Assembly (NCBI GenBank): GCA_019671005.1
Contig: CM033744.1
Coordinates: 17,166,128 to 17,230,127 of the forward strand
Direction of reading: 5' to 3'
Length of the DNA: 64,000 nt
Origin: Hibiscus mutabilis
Lineage: Eukaryota > Streptophyta > Magnoliopsida > Malvales > Malvaceae
The translations under genes were made by a program, and so were the position numbers. Shown here piece by piece: positions 46,360 through 58,113 of this stretch (positions are counted from its first letter, which is position 1; every line of letters begins with the position of its first letter). A model generated the notes under the pieces. It ran no database searches. It saw only the letters and a program-made list of their open reading frames with translations, and was not told the origin of the DNA.

Positions 46360-49300
46360 TGTAACACCCCGGTTTTGGGTCTAGATGGTTTGGGGTTCGT
46401 TTTAAGGTTTCGGTGAACTGGTATTAAAGATTTGAGTCAATTTCGGGTTTAAATTGGATTAAATATTTTGAAGGAGATAAAAATATGGAAAATGTTCTAA
46501 AATCATTAATTAATATATTAATGGTTGTGGTAAAATCAATTTTGGAAAATAAGTTTTGGAAATTGGACATTTTAGACTAGTAACCAAAATGCAACTTTTG
46601 AAAATTATTTTTAGTGACTTTTTTGTAAAGGTTCAAAACTTTGAATATTTAAGGAGCTAATAATCCAAAAGTCTAGATTCAGACTTTATCCTTTAATTGG
46701 AAATTTTTAAAAGTGATTTGGAAATTAAAATAGGTTGGGGAGAATTAGTTGACATTAAATCTTTTAAAAACAAAAACTACGTAACTAACTTTTCTTAAAA
46801 TCTTTTTCTCTCAAAATCTCTCCACCCAAACACTCTATTATTCTTCTAAATATTCAGGTAAATCATCTTTTTCTTAAATCTTTTAATTTCTAATGGATTC
46901 TCTATGATTTCTCAATAAAATCTTATTGTTTTAACTTTGTTTTCACATGTAAAATCAGCCAATTAAGGGAGAAAACATCCATTAGAGGTAAGGTTCATTC
47001 TTCTCCTCTAATGAAAGGTTCTTTCTGAAATTCTCAAGTTGTTGATCCTTTATAATGGTTTTCTAATGAGTTTTGATAGTTTAATTAAGGAAAATTGGTT
47101 TAATTGTGTTTTAATTGATGAAATTGATAGATTTTCGAATTGGATCTGTCTTGCTGGGTTCTTGATAAGTTTAGATCATGATTTTGATGTTTAATAATGT
47201 TAATAGCTTGGATTTAACATTGTAATCCCGAAATAAGTTGGATCTCTAATATTTATGGTTGATAGTAAAGGGTTTTTGTGTTGTTAATGGTGTTTAATCA
47301 TTGCTGGAAGTAAGAGGATGTTGTAAAAGGGTTTTTAGATGTTATTAGATGAATTTTAATGTATCGAATCGTTATATTGTGGCTGGGTTGAGTTTGGAAG
47401 GTGTTCGAGGTTGATTTTGATAAGTTTCGGATGGTTTTTGAGTGGGCAGCTTGTGAGTTGAGGGATTTTTCTTTAAGACAATGGTTTGGATGCATATTAA
47501 TGCATGTCTCCTCTGGTTTTGTATGGAAAAAACAAGGGATGATCAAGGCGAAGCATCTTGAGGTGGATTGTTGCTTGCCGGGAGCTCGTGTTGCATTGGC
47601 GAGCAAGGCGAGGTGTAATCGGTGAGTGGAAACTGGTTTTAAATGCTTTACAAAGGTTTGTAAATGTTGCTAGGAGTTTAGAGTAAGCGTGGGACACTTA
47701 CCTGAGCTCAAAAGTAAGTTTCCCTTATTTTTCTCCTGAATATTGGCTTAGATATGAGCATGTTGTTTGCATGTTTTGGTAATAAACATGGTATGATTTA
47801 CTTACTAGTAATGCATAATTTTGAGTACATATGCAGGGGTTTGAAAGTATATTAAATGCTATTGAGCATTGGTTTTCATTCCGGTTGGGAATGGTGTTAT
47901 TGCAATGGCAATGAGATTTCCATATGTGGTGTTTTATGAAATGCATTGTAAAACAGTAAATAAATGGTTTTGTAAATGATATATTGGCAATGTGACAAGG
48001 TGAGAAAACAATTGAATATAGTTGGCATGCCATAGGATTAAAAGTGCACTATAAAATATGAACAAAATCGATCGTGGCCATGGGTCCTTGAGGTATGGCG
48101 GTTTAGCAAGGCCACTCGGACTGTTGGGAACCTTATTGGGGTATGCAGTTTAACTAGGCAACCCAATTCGATGGTGATCTTGCGGTTTAACTAGGCAAGG
48201 TCGGTACACTTGCGGTTTAACTAGGCAAGGGTGGAATCTCACGATTTAATTAGGCGAGGGTGTCAAATCTTGCAGTTTAACTAGGCAAGGTTTTAGGTAT
48301 CATGAGTTTTAACTAGGCATGGTACGAGAATCCGTGTATCCTATGTGTTTATGGATTGGGGTGACTATCCAAGGTAAGGGTTGTGTACCCGGGGTCACTA
48401 TAAATGCCAATATATGAAAGTTCATGTGTTGAACCTATTTTATAATGCTTTGGTTTTAAGCATGGTAAAATGATTTAATGCTTTGGTTTTAAGCATGGTA
48501 ATATGATCTAATGCTTCAGGATTTAAGCATGTGATTTGTAAATGATTTTGCATATGGTCGATATGCATGTTTGGTTTTGGAATAAATGAAAATGCTTCGG
48601 TCATTAAGCATGGGATTTATATATGATGTTGCATAAGGATCGTTATGCATGTTTCGGTTGGAAAAAATGAAAATGCTTTAGTTGTTAAGAATGTTTTGAA
48701 AACAAGTGGTTTTGGTTTTCAAATGGTTTTAAAGGCATCATTGTTTTTATGAGCATGCTCACCAAGCAAATGTGCTTACGCTCTCTTTTCTAAATGATGC
48801 AGAGCACTAGAGTTTGGGGCAGCATTGGCAAGGCAAAAAGTGATCCAAAACCTAAACTATCTTTGAGTATGAAACTCGGTGTTACTTTCAGTTAATAAGG
48901 CAATGTGTTCGCCATATTTTTGGGGATTTGTAATGTCGTATTACTATGTTTTTGTTGCGGTTTACATGTGATTTGATGATCATTTGATGTTTGAAAAGCA
49001 TGCTGCCTGAGCAATGCTAGTATGTGACGTTGCTAGGAGATACTTTGGATTGTATCTAGCTTGTGTTGGATTGTTTCAATGCTTTTATAATGCTAGCATG
49101 TGTTTGATCAATGCTAGGGAGGTATTGGTTGGTTGATCATGTGGTTAATTGCCCTATATTTGGATTTTGGTATGTGAGTTGCTTGTGGTTTAGGGAGCAT
49201 GCCTATAGGATTACCTTTGTGGCCGTAATGCTTATGTCTTATATCATAGTGGTCTTTGGTTGATATGACATTTAATTTGATGCTTTGAGTGTTAAGTTAT

Positions 49301-50061
49301 GTTTGGGGTTAATCCAGATATGTCTAGAAGGGTTTTAAGGTGTTTCGAAATTGCAAAATCTATAAACCTATAGGGAGGTTTCGGAACCAGTTAGCAGGTT
49401 CCAAAACCAGCCCCTAGGTTTCGAAGCCAGCAGACCCAAGTTAGCTACTGGAGTACAGGTTTTGAAACCACTTGTATAGGTTTCGATATTTATCACGGGG
49501 ACTCATCCATTAAGCTGAAAAATACTTTCTAAAGTTACATTTTGGTCCCTGGTTGATAAGTATGCAATTGGATGAGTTTGAGTAATCATTTTAAGTTGAA
49601 ATTTGACATGTATGCTTGTAACCTAACTAATTGAGGATTGGTGAATCTAATTTTAAGTAAGTCCTTACAGTTTTGCAAATTTACAGTTTGGTCCCCAAAT
49701 ATTTGAATGTTAAATTGAGGGTGCTTTGGTGATCTAAATGCAATGAAATTTCATGAGCTAACATGAAATGGACTTAATTATGGATTGGTAACCCTAATTT
49801 CAATAATGGTCCTTTAATTTACCAAATTTATATTTTGGTCCTTAAAATGTATTATATGAAATTGGTTGCCTTTCCGAGGTCTGTTTCCTTTGTAATTTCA
49901 CTCGCTGCAAGCATGATCACTTAGGATTAATAATTTGTATCTAGATAAGATAAAAGTAAAAAATGGACCAATTTTCGTAATCTTTCTTTGGTTTACCTCA
50001 GCAAACCTAATGTAGCTCACTTGGTTCGGTCGGACGTCTAGGCCGGGTCGAGGGGGTTACA
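46360..50061 (+). mobile_element. 5' LTR of element I (3702 bp)
   Basis: It starts TGTAACACCCCGG and ends GGGTCGAGGGGGTTACA, followed by a primer binding site. It includes a repeat module at 48175-48310, the TCACCAAGCAAATGTGCTTACGC hairpin at about 48768-48790, and a variant paired-motif block at 49370-49490 with palindromes such as GGTTTCGAAGCC. The 3' LTR start at 57057 is about nine-tenths identical by eye over the first 100 bases, indicating an old insertion. Confidence 0.9.
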
Positions 50062-50066
50062 TTTGG

Positions 50067-50080
50067 TGGTATCAGAGCCA
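50067..50080 (+). promoter_or_regulatory. Primer binding site of element I
   Basis: TGGTATCAGAGCCA, an intact initiator tRNA-Met type site, five bases after the LTR end at 50061. Confidence 0.93.
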
Positions 50081-50744
50081 TGTTACAAAAGGTTGGGATG
50101 TTGTTTCTTGATTGATTAGTATTGTTTGATATGCACGGTGATTGTGTACATGTTCTGTGATTGTACTACAACATGTTGGGATATGAATTGGGAACACATT
50201 GCCTATTACCAAGGTTTTAAAATGTTCTATAAGGTTGTCTTGGATCCTTTGCCTAGTGCTAGCCCGAATTTAATAAGTTTTGATGCTTTTGTTAGTATGG
50301 CTCGATATGAGACTCATTTGACGGCTGCTAATGCTGGATTAGGCAGAATAATGATAATGTTGGGAATCTTCATATTACATTACCTCTTCCTCCATCATTG
50401 GTTCCTCCTATTAATGCTGGGGTAGGAGGGGTACCTCAGGCTCTGTAAGGGTCAGTCTTTGGAGATTTGACTCCGTTAATTCAAGCAATGACGAGAGTTT
50501 TTCAAGCAGCAATGGCTGTAGTGCATGTGCAAGCACCAACACCTACTGTGGTGGTTAATCATGGTTTATCATTAGAGCATCTTTGAAGTTTGGGAGGTAT
50601 GGAGTTTAGGGGCTTGAGCCCTGAAGCAGCCGAAGAATGGATGGAGTATGATTCATATTCTGAATCAGATGAATTATTCTGGATGCGAGAAAGCATGAGT
50701 TTATGTCGCTGTCGCAGGGTGGCTTGTGAGTGGTCGAATTTGAG
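50081..50744 (+). pseudogene. Gag remnant, element I
   Basis: Frames share FKMFYKVVLDPLPSASPNL and FDAFVSMARYETH with the gag of O (12328) and D. After a frame change there is GVPQAL, then FQAAMAVVHVQAPTPTVVVN and MEFRGLSPEAAEEW, the start of the capsid core. It breaks off at about 50740, before the MWW motif and zinc knuckles, where the shared unidentified segment begins. Confidence 0.75.
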
Positions 50745-51150
50745 GTAAGTTGTTCTCATAAGGTTCCTTTCTTGAGGCTCTAGCGTGGTTAGTGCTAGTT
50801 GGGTTTTAGACCATTGGCCGATATGGCTACTTGTGGATGCATCGAATGTACTAGTGACATTCGAGAAGATGTCGTGTTGGGTATACTCTAAATACCTGGT
50901 TTTGGGTAGTGGCCAAAGTGGTGGTGTTCTCGTGTACTGTGGTACCGAGAATGTTATATGTAAGTGTGGATGTTAATTATGCACAATACTAAAAACACTT
51001 ATATATATATATATAAATATGTCAGTACATGCATACATCTTTGACCATGACATTAGAGGTATTGCATCCATATGCATAGGCATCTAGGATGACATATAAG
51101 GAATCATGCATACATATGTCCACACTTACGGATAATTTCTTGGAGGCCAA
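50745..51150 (+). other. Unidentified segment shared with element O
   Basis: Counterpart of 13256-13722. It starts with GAGGTAAGTTGTTCTC (GAGGTGAAGTTTGTTCGC in O) and ends in TCCACACTTACGG before the protease resumes with VLVTSSFGETV. The left neighbour is gag here but protease in O, while the right neighbour is the same protease position in both. The GGTAAGT at the left edge resembles a splice donor, but no acceptor is clear at the right edge. Function unknown. Confidence 0.62.
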
Positions 51151-51609
51151 TAAAGTGTTAGTAACTAGTTCTTTTGGTGAGACAGTTTCGACAAGAAGGT
51201 TGTATAGGCATTGTTCTTTGGTAGTGCAAGGTCACGAGTTGCCGCAGATATGATAGAATTGCCATTCCATGGTTGTAATGTTATTGTGTGTATGGATTGG
51301 TTATGTGAGCACAGGGCGAATGTGGATTGTGAATGCAAAAGGATTTCTTTGAGGTTAGCCGATGAATATGAAGTTGTGGTGGTTGATGAGAATGTGAAAT
51401 TCTTGTCCAATATTGTTCGGCTACACAAGTGGGAAAAGTTGATGCAAGGAGGCTATCAAGCTTATTAGGCTATCGTGATGATTCTAAAAGTTATGGGTGT
51501 TCGGGTGTAGGACATCCGGGCTATTTGTGCTTATCTAGAAATTTTTCCCGAAGAGTTGTTGGGTTTATCTTTGGATAAAGAGGTGGAGTTTGCTATTGAG
51601 AAGTACGCG
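51151..51609 (+). pseudogene. Protease end and linker, element I
   Basis: It reads VLVTSSFGETVSTRRLYRH, then (after a small deletion) ADMIELPFHGCNVIVCMDWL, CECKRISLRLADEYEVVVV and FLSNIV. Next is YLEIFPEELLGLSLDKEVEF at the RT N-terminus and AIEKYAGT, where an LTR interrupts the gene at 51615. The same gene resumes at 55093. Confidence 0.82.
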
Positions 51610-51614
51610 GGTAC
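51610..51614. repeat. Target site duplication of solo LTR N (left)
   Basis: GGTAC before the LTR start TGTAATGCC; identical to 55093-55097. Confidence 0.88.
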
Positions 51615-54600
51615 TGTAATGCCCCGATTTTAGGGCTTAACAGATTAGTGGGTTATTAGACGGTTTGGTGGACTAGAGTAGAGATTCAACTCAGTTTTAG
51701 GATCGTATATTTTCGGTGTTAGAAAATTTCTATAAAAATGTTTAAAAATCATTATTAATTATATATTTAATAATGGTGGAATCAATTTTGAAAAATTAGT
51801 TTTGGAAGGTGGACATTTTGGTTAGTGACCAAAATGAAAGTTTTGAAAACTGTGGTTTTCTAGTGACTAAGATGAAAAGGGTCAAATACTTAGAATCTTT
51901 AAGGAGCTATTTTACCAATTTGTTTATGAAGGTTTCTTCCTTAATTTAATTAATTTAAACATGTGCTTTAATTAATAATTAAAGTGGATTTTGTTAAAAA
52001 GGTGGTTATCTTTTCTTAAACAAAAATAACGCCATTTTTCTCTCAACTTTTCTCTCTATTCTCTCCTCAGCCAAACACTCAGATTTCATCAAATTTCCAA
52101 AGGTGAGGTGGTTTCTAACTTGATTTTATTGTTCCAAATTGTTTTACAAAGATTGTTTATGCAAAATCTCACATTAATCATGTGATTTCTTAGCTTTTCA
52201 CAAATCAATTGAGGGAGAAACTTCACAATAGGGGTAGGGTTCGAGATCTCCTCTATTGTATGGTTCTTTATTGAAATTCCCAAGCATTTGATCCTTGCTT
52301 TTTCATTTCTAATATGATTTTGATGATTTTCTAATGATTTAATGATATCTTTGGGGAAAATGTGTTGATTCACGAATTGAATCTGATTTCCAGTATGTAA
52401 TGGTGATTTGACTCATATTTTGGATGTTTAACAATGTTGATAAGTGATTTTTATCAATGGAATCCCGAAAATAAGAGTCTCTATTTGTTTAGGTTGTTAG
52501 TTTTGAGGTTTTGAGTTGAAATTATGGTTGTTAGGTTGCTGGAGGTGGTAGGTTGTCTTGGATCTGTTTTTAGATGTGTTTTGGTGTTGAAAATGATGCT
52601 AGGTTGATATATGTTGGCTGGGTTGTGAATCAAAGTGCTATGGTCTTGATTTCAGTTGTTGTGGAGGGTTAATTGTGAGGGTGTGGTGGAAATCCGAGAA
52701 GGATTGTGTTTGGTGTGTTTAGAATGCATTATGATGCATTAATCCTCTGTTGTTGTGTGGTAAAAACAGAGGAGGTTGATCCGGAAGTGTTTGGAGAGGC
52801 GTAGGAGACTTCAGATGCTTGTTTGCGCATCGGTGAATCGAAGTTTCGCGTATCAGTGAGTGAAAATATGGTTTAAAGCATTTTGATGTTTCGAAATAGA
52901 GTTTTGGGAGTTATGGTAGAGCTTGAAACGCTTACATAGACTCGGAAGTAAGTATAAAATGGATTTCTCTCTTAGTCGTGCTAGCGTTTGACGGTTTTAT
53001 GCACTTATTTTAATTTACATGATACCTACTGTTTAAGCATGTTTTAAAGTATTCAATATACTGGTTTTAAGCATGCAATGCTGAAGGATGCACATGGCAA
53101 GTGATCCTTGTAAGTATATGGTTTATACTTATGGTTTAAAGCATGGTTGTTGCATTGGAAAATGGTTTGGTTTAATGCTTGTTAAAAATAGCGAGGTAGA
53201 TGGTAAATGGTTAATTATATTGGCAAGTGATGTGGTTTTAAAATTGTTATCGGATATAGTTGGCCAGCTATAGGATTGAGTGCACTGTAAAATAAGTCAC
53301 CTTGGATGTTGAGGGGTTTATATTGTGTACCGAATACTCTATCCAAGTACCCTAACGGTAGAGGGGTTTAACGGTACTGAATACTCCCGTTGGTGGGGTT
53401 AAGCATCTAACCGATGAGAGGGATGGGTTTTCCCTATGGGTTGAAAGTGTACCCAGTTTTTATTGTACCCAATTTTTATTGTACCGCGATTATGATTGTA
53501 TCGCTATTCCGGTTGAGATGGCTTGAAGTGTTGGGTTAACACTTGTTGAATCCGTATATCCGATGAACTCTTTTGTTAATGGACTTGTTATTGATCCGTT
53601 GAAAGCCAATATAATTGTTAATGTATCATGGAATGTTTTATGTTGTATAATATGATTTATACATGTTTCTCCTTAAGCTTTGTGTTTGGTAGTAATGTAT
53701 GGGAAGGCTTAAGTGGAGGGTTAGCAATGGGATTTGTTGTTGATTAATGATACATGTAGCATATGGTTTATTATGCTAGTTTTAATGATATAAAGTGAAT
53801 GTTTTCAAAAGGGGCATGATGATAATGTTTTAAAGGATGATGTTAAATAGATGTTTTAAATGCATTGATGGTGGTTGTTTTGAGCATTCCTCACCAAGCC
53901 TTGTGTGCTTACGCTCTTGTTGTCCATCAATGCAGATAATTGAGGTCTTGAAAGGCAGCAAGAAGCAAGGGGATCTTGGCAAGACTTGTTTCCAAAGTAT
54001 GTCTTGGTTTAGACTATAATGATTAAGGGCAATGGGTACCTGTTGTGTTTTGGGAGATGTTTTGTGGAACTCTCTGTTTGAGCATATTTCTTTAGTTGCT
54101 CTTGGGTTGTAAATGGCCTGTAAATTTTGTTTTGATACTGGTTTACCTTTTTGACATGTTGATTGAATGGACATTAGGAAACATGCCTATAGATTCCCTT
54201 TTGATGCTTGATGCTTGTTGTGATGTAAGAATGGAGTTGCTAGTTGGCTTGTGTTATGTATGGCATGCTGGTATGGTGTTATAAGCATGTTGGAATGGTT
54301 TGAGAATGTATTTGAGATTAAAAACCAGCAAATTGTGGCATTACAGGCCTAGGCGTACCGATACGCAGGGGACTGTATTAGTACGACTAGGCATTTTCTA
54401 GCCTGAGGGATCGGTATGCATAAGGGAGTACCAGTACGCCTAGGTGATTTTTGGCCTGGCATTACCGATACGGGTAATGGTGTATCGGTACACGTTCTAG
54501 CCTCTAGAATTTCACTTTTTCAATCCAAACCCGTGTACCGATACCCATGTAAGCGTACCGGTACGTATATTAAAAATATTTAAAAGTTAGGTAAGTTCGT

Positions 54601-55092
54601 TATGGCGTATCGATACCTGTCGTGGTGTACCAGTATGGGCATCTTATGCGTATCAGTACGGTGACACCCGTACCGATACCTGAGGCCATTTTTTGTAATG
54701 TTGGCTTGGCAGTTTTGCTTTCTTTGCATTCTAGTCCTTGAATCTTGTCATTGCGATTGTATGAGCTTGAATGATCAATCTGAGATGAATGATCAGAACC
54801 TAACTAATTAATGATTGGTATATTAAAAGTGGATTAAATCCTGCAAATTTCCTGTATTTCCAATTTGGTCCCTAAATTGCAAATATGATTAATTGGATGT
54901 CATAATGATGCCCGATTGAGGTGGGTTGCACCTGAGTGATGCATGTACACGTAGGACTAATAATTGGCATCTAAACAAGATAAAAAGAAAAAAATGGACC
55001 TAGTTTTGTTGAATCTCTTCGATTTGCTGCGGTAAACCTAATGTAGCTTTCTCGATTTGGTCTGGCGGCTAGACCGGGTCAAGGGGGTTATA
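51615..55092 (+). mobile_element. Solo LTR N (3478 bp)
   Basis: It starts TGTAATGCCCCG and ends GGGTCAAGGGGGTTATA, flanked by GGTAC on both sides and with no internal region. It sits in the RT N-terminal region of element I, whose reading (KYAGT, then VPVSIAPYRMAPK-like) continues across it. Solo LTRs arise by recombination between the two LTRs of a complete element. It carries the TCACCAAGCCTTGTGTGCTTACGC hairpin (about 53883-53906) and a clear paired-motif block (54345-54690). Confidence 0.92.
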
Positions 55093-55097
55093 GGTAC
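55093..55097. repeat. Target site duplication of solo LTR N (right)
   Basis: GGTAC directly after the LTR end at 55092. Confidence 0.88.
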
Positions 55098-55319
55098 GGT
55101 ACCAGTGTCCATTGCTCCCTAAAGGATGGCACCGAAGAATTGAGGGAGTCGAGTTGGATCATGGGTTTGTTTGACTGAGTGTTTTGCCTTGGGGTGCTCC
55201 GGTTCTTTTTGTGAAAAATGGTACAATGCATATGTACGTTGATTATCGACGGTCGAATAAGTTAAAGGTGAAGAACAAGTACCCGTTGCCATGAATTGAC
55301 AATTTGTTCAATCAGTTTT
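55093..55319 (+). pseudogene. RT N-terminal remnant, element I
   Basis: It corresponds to VPVSIAPYRMAPKEL, a region around VLRFFL/VKNG, and VDYRRSNKLKVKNKYPLP. It ends at DNLFNQF. The palm with the FIDD box, the thumb and the start of RNase H are missing by a deletion whose junction is at about 55319. Confidence 0.8.
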
Positions 55320-55560
55320 GGTTGTCGTGTTTGCCTTAGAAATTTGGAGACCTTATCTTTATGGTGAGAAATATGTTGTTTTACGGATCATAAGAGTTTG
55401 AAGTATTTGGTGTCTTACAAAGATTTGAATCTTAGGCAACGTATATGGTTGGAGTTGCTTAAGGATTATGACTTGACGATTAAGTATCATCCTGGAAAGG
55501 CAAATATGGTTGTGGATGCATTGAGTCGTAAGGTTGTGGTTGAGCTTAGGGAGACGTTGC
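55320..55560 (+). pseudogene. RNase H C-terminal part, element I
   Basis: It reads FALEIWRPYLYGEKYVV, then with a frameshift DHKSLKYLVS, NLRQRIWLELLKDYDLTI, YHPGKANMVVDALSRKVVVE. The first catalytic Asp region (FVVYSDAS) is deleted. Confidence 0.82.
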
Positions 55561-56405
55561 AAGGTTGAGTGTGACACGGGAAGGTGGTTTGTTCGCTGAG
55601 TTACAAGTTAAGCTTACATTGTCACAAATGATTAAAGCTAAGCAACCGTATGATGGTTCTTTGGCAAGACATCGGAGTTTTGTTTTAAAGATGATGGTGT
55701 TTTGTGCTTTAAGGGCTGAATAGTGGTGCCAGAGGATTCGAAGCTTAGGCATACTATTTTGGCGGAGGCACATTCTAGTTCTTTTACTATGCATCTTGGT
55801 AGTACCAAGATGTATCGTGATTTAAAGGAAGAGTACTATTGGGTTGGTTTGAAAAAATGTGGCAGAGTTTGTTTCTAAGTACGTGGTGTGTTAGCGGGTT
55901 AAGGTTGAACATCAGTTTCCATCCGGGTTGTTACAACTATTGAGAATTCTGGAGTGGAAATAGGTGAGAATCATCATGGATTTGGTGTCAGGGTTGCCGT
56001 TGACATCGTCTAAAAAGGATTCCATTTGGGTGATTGTTGATTGTTTACGAAGTGCGCACATTTTCTGCCAGTGCATACGACGTATACCTTGAACAAGTTG
56101 GCAGACTTGTATATTGCTGAGATTGTGCGTTTACACGGGGTACCTAAATCCATTATTTTGGATAGAGATCCACAGTTTACAGCGAGGTTCTGGGGATGTT
56201 TGCATCAGGCTTTGGGTACAAGGTTGAGTTTTAGTACCGCGTATCACCCTAAGACGAATGGATAGTCTGAGCGTGTTATCCATGTTTGGGAAGATATGAT
56301 GAGATGTTGTATTATTGAGTTCCCAAGGAACTTGGGAGAAGCATCCACCTTTGGTTAAGTTTGCCTATAATAATAGCTATCAAGTAAGTATACAGATGGC
56401 ACCGT
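55561..56405 (+). pseudogene. Integrase zinc region and core, element I
   Basis: The zinc region has LRHTILAEAHSSSFTMHLGST and EEYYWVGL with the cysteine end damaged. The core at 56041-56265 is good: KCAHFLPVHTTYTLNKLADL, EIVRLHGVPKSIILDRDPQF (second catalytic Asp), ARFWGCLHQALGTRLSFSTA and YHPKTNG. A stop then follows, with SERV (Glu). Confidence 0.85.
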
Positions 56406-57042
56406 ATGAGGCATTGTATTGTCGATGGTGTCGCACTCCTTTTTGTTGGGGCTAAGGCAGGGGGAAAACATGTTTCTTTACCGCATGTGTTGAAAGACAG
56501 GGATGAAAAAGTAAAGCTTATGTGTGATCGCTTGAAAGTGGTTGCGGATCGGCATAAATCTTACGCGGATTTGAAGCGTAGGGAGATTGAATATGCGGTT
56601 GGTGATCATGTGTTTTTGAAAGTGTCACTGTGGAAAAAGGTGATGCAGTTTGGATGTAAGGGTAAGCTTAGTCCAAGGTTTATTGGACCGTATGAGGTTG
56701 TGGAGTGTATTGTTCTTGTGGCTTATCGGTTGAGGTTGCCTCTCGAGCTAGAGAAATTACATGACGTGTTCCATATATCTATGATGCGAAGGTATCGACC
56801 GGATTCCACGCATGTTATACCGGTGGAGCATATTGAGTTGAGGCTGATTTATATTATGATGAGGAGTCTGTGGAAATCCTCGAATCCAGCAACAAAGTTC
56901 TTCATGGCAAGATGATTGAACTTGCTAAGGTTTTGTAGCGACATCGTGGTGTCGAGGAAGGCACTTAGGAAAACAAGGCGGATATGTTGGAGTAATTTCC
57001 ACATTTATATCCTCTTGGTGATTTTCGAGAACGAAATTTATT
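56406..57042 (+). pseudogene. Integrase C-terminus and chromodomain-like tail, element I
   Basis: Open from 56406 to 56915: GGKHVSLPHVLKDRDEKVKL, HKSYADLKRREIEYAVGDHV, KGKLSPRFIGPYEVVE (GPY/F motif), LELEKLHDVFHISMMRRYRP. The tail (EESVEILESSNKVLHGKMIE, HRGVEEGT) is frameshifted and contains stops. It is closely related to the tail of O (17344-17027). Confidence 0.86.
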
Positions 57043-57055
57043 AAGAGGGGGAGAG
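57043..57055 (+). promoter_or_regulatory. Polypurine tract of element I
   Basis: AAGAGGGGGAGAG before the LTR start TGTAACACCCC at 57057. Confidence 0.9.
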
Positions 57056-57056
57056 T

Positions 57057-58113
57057 TGTAACACCCCAGTTTTGGGTCTATATGGTTCGGGGTTCATTTT
57101 AAAGGTTCGGTGAACTAGTATTAGAGATTCGAGTCAATTTTGAGATTAAATTGGATTAAATATTTTTGAAGGTGATAATAATATGGAAAATGTTCTAAAA
57201 TCATTAATTAATATATTAATGATTGTGGTAAAATCAATTTTGGAAAATAAGTTTTGGAAATCAGACATTTTGGACTAGTGACCAAAATGCAACTTTTAAA
57301 AACTATTTTTAGTGACTATTTTGTAAAGGGTCAAAACTTTGAATCTTTAAGGAGCTAATAATCCAAAAGTCTAAATTTAGACTTTATCCTTTAATTGGCC
57401 ATTTTTTAAAGTGATTTGGAAATTAAAATAGGTTGGGGAGAATTAGTTGATATTAATTCATTTAAAAACAAAAACTACGTAACTAACTTTTCTTAAAATA
57501 TTTTTCTCTCAAAATATCTCCAGCCAAACACTCTCTTATTCTTCTAAATCTTCAAGTAAATCATCTTTTTTCTTAAATCTTTTGATTTCTAATGGATTCT
57601 CTATGATTTCTCAGTAAAATCTTATTGTTTCAACTTTGTTTTCACGTGTAAACCAGCCAATTAAGGGAGAAAGCATCCATTAGAGGTAAGGTTCGTTCTT
57701 CTCCTCTAATGAAAGGTTCTTTACTGAAATTCTCAAGTTGTTGATCCTTTATAATGGTTTTCTAATGGGTTTTAATAGTTTAATTAAGGAAAATTGTTTT
57801 AATTGTGTTTTAATTGATGAAATTGATAGATTTTCGAATTAGATCTGTTTTGCTAGGTTCTTGATCTGTTTAGATCATGATTTTGATGTTTAATAATGTT
57901 AATAGCTTGGATTTAACATTGTAATCCCGAAATAAGTTGGATCCCTAATATTTATGGTTGATTGTATAGGGTTTTTGTGTTGTTAATGGTGTTTAATCAT
58001 TGCTGGAAGTAAGAGGATGTTGTAAAAGGGGTTTTAGATGTTATTAGATGAAGTTTAATGTATCGAATCGTTATATTGTGGCTATGTTGAGTTTGGAAGG
58101 TGTTCGAGTTTAA
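57057..58113 (+). mobile_element. 3' LTR of element I, truncated by H
   Basis: It is homologous to 46360-47415 throughout (TGTAACACCCC, then AATCATTAATTAATATATTAAT, and GAGTTTGGAAGGTGTTCGAG). At about 58110 it stops matching and LTR H begins at 58114 with TGTACCG. The rest of this LTR must lie beyond the window or be lost. Confidence 0.88.

Noticed and set aside
54345..54690. Ordinary tandem satellite with a 20-bp unit
   Set aside because: The spacers between the 10-mers are unrelated to one another and pairs are separated by irregular gaps, so a plain tandem duplication does not explain it.
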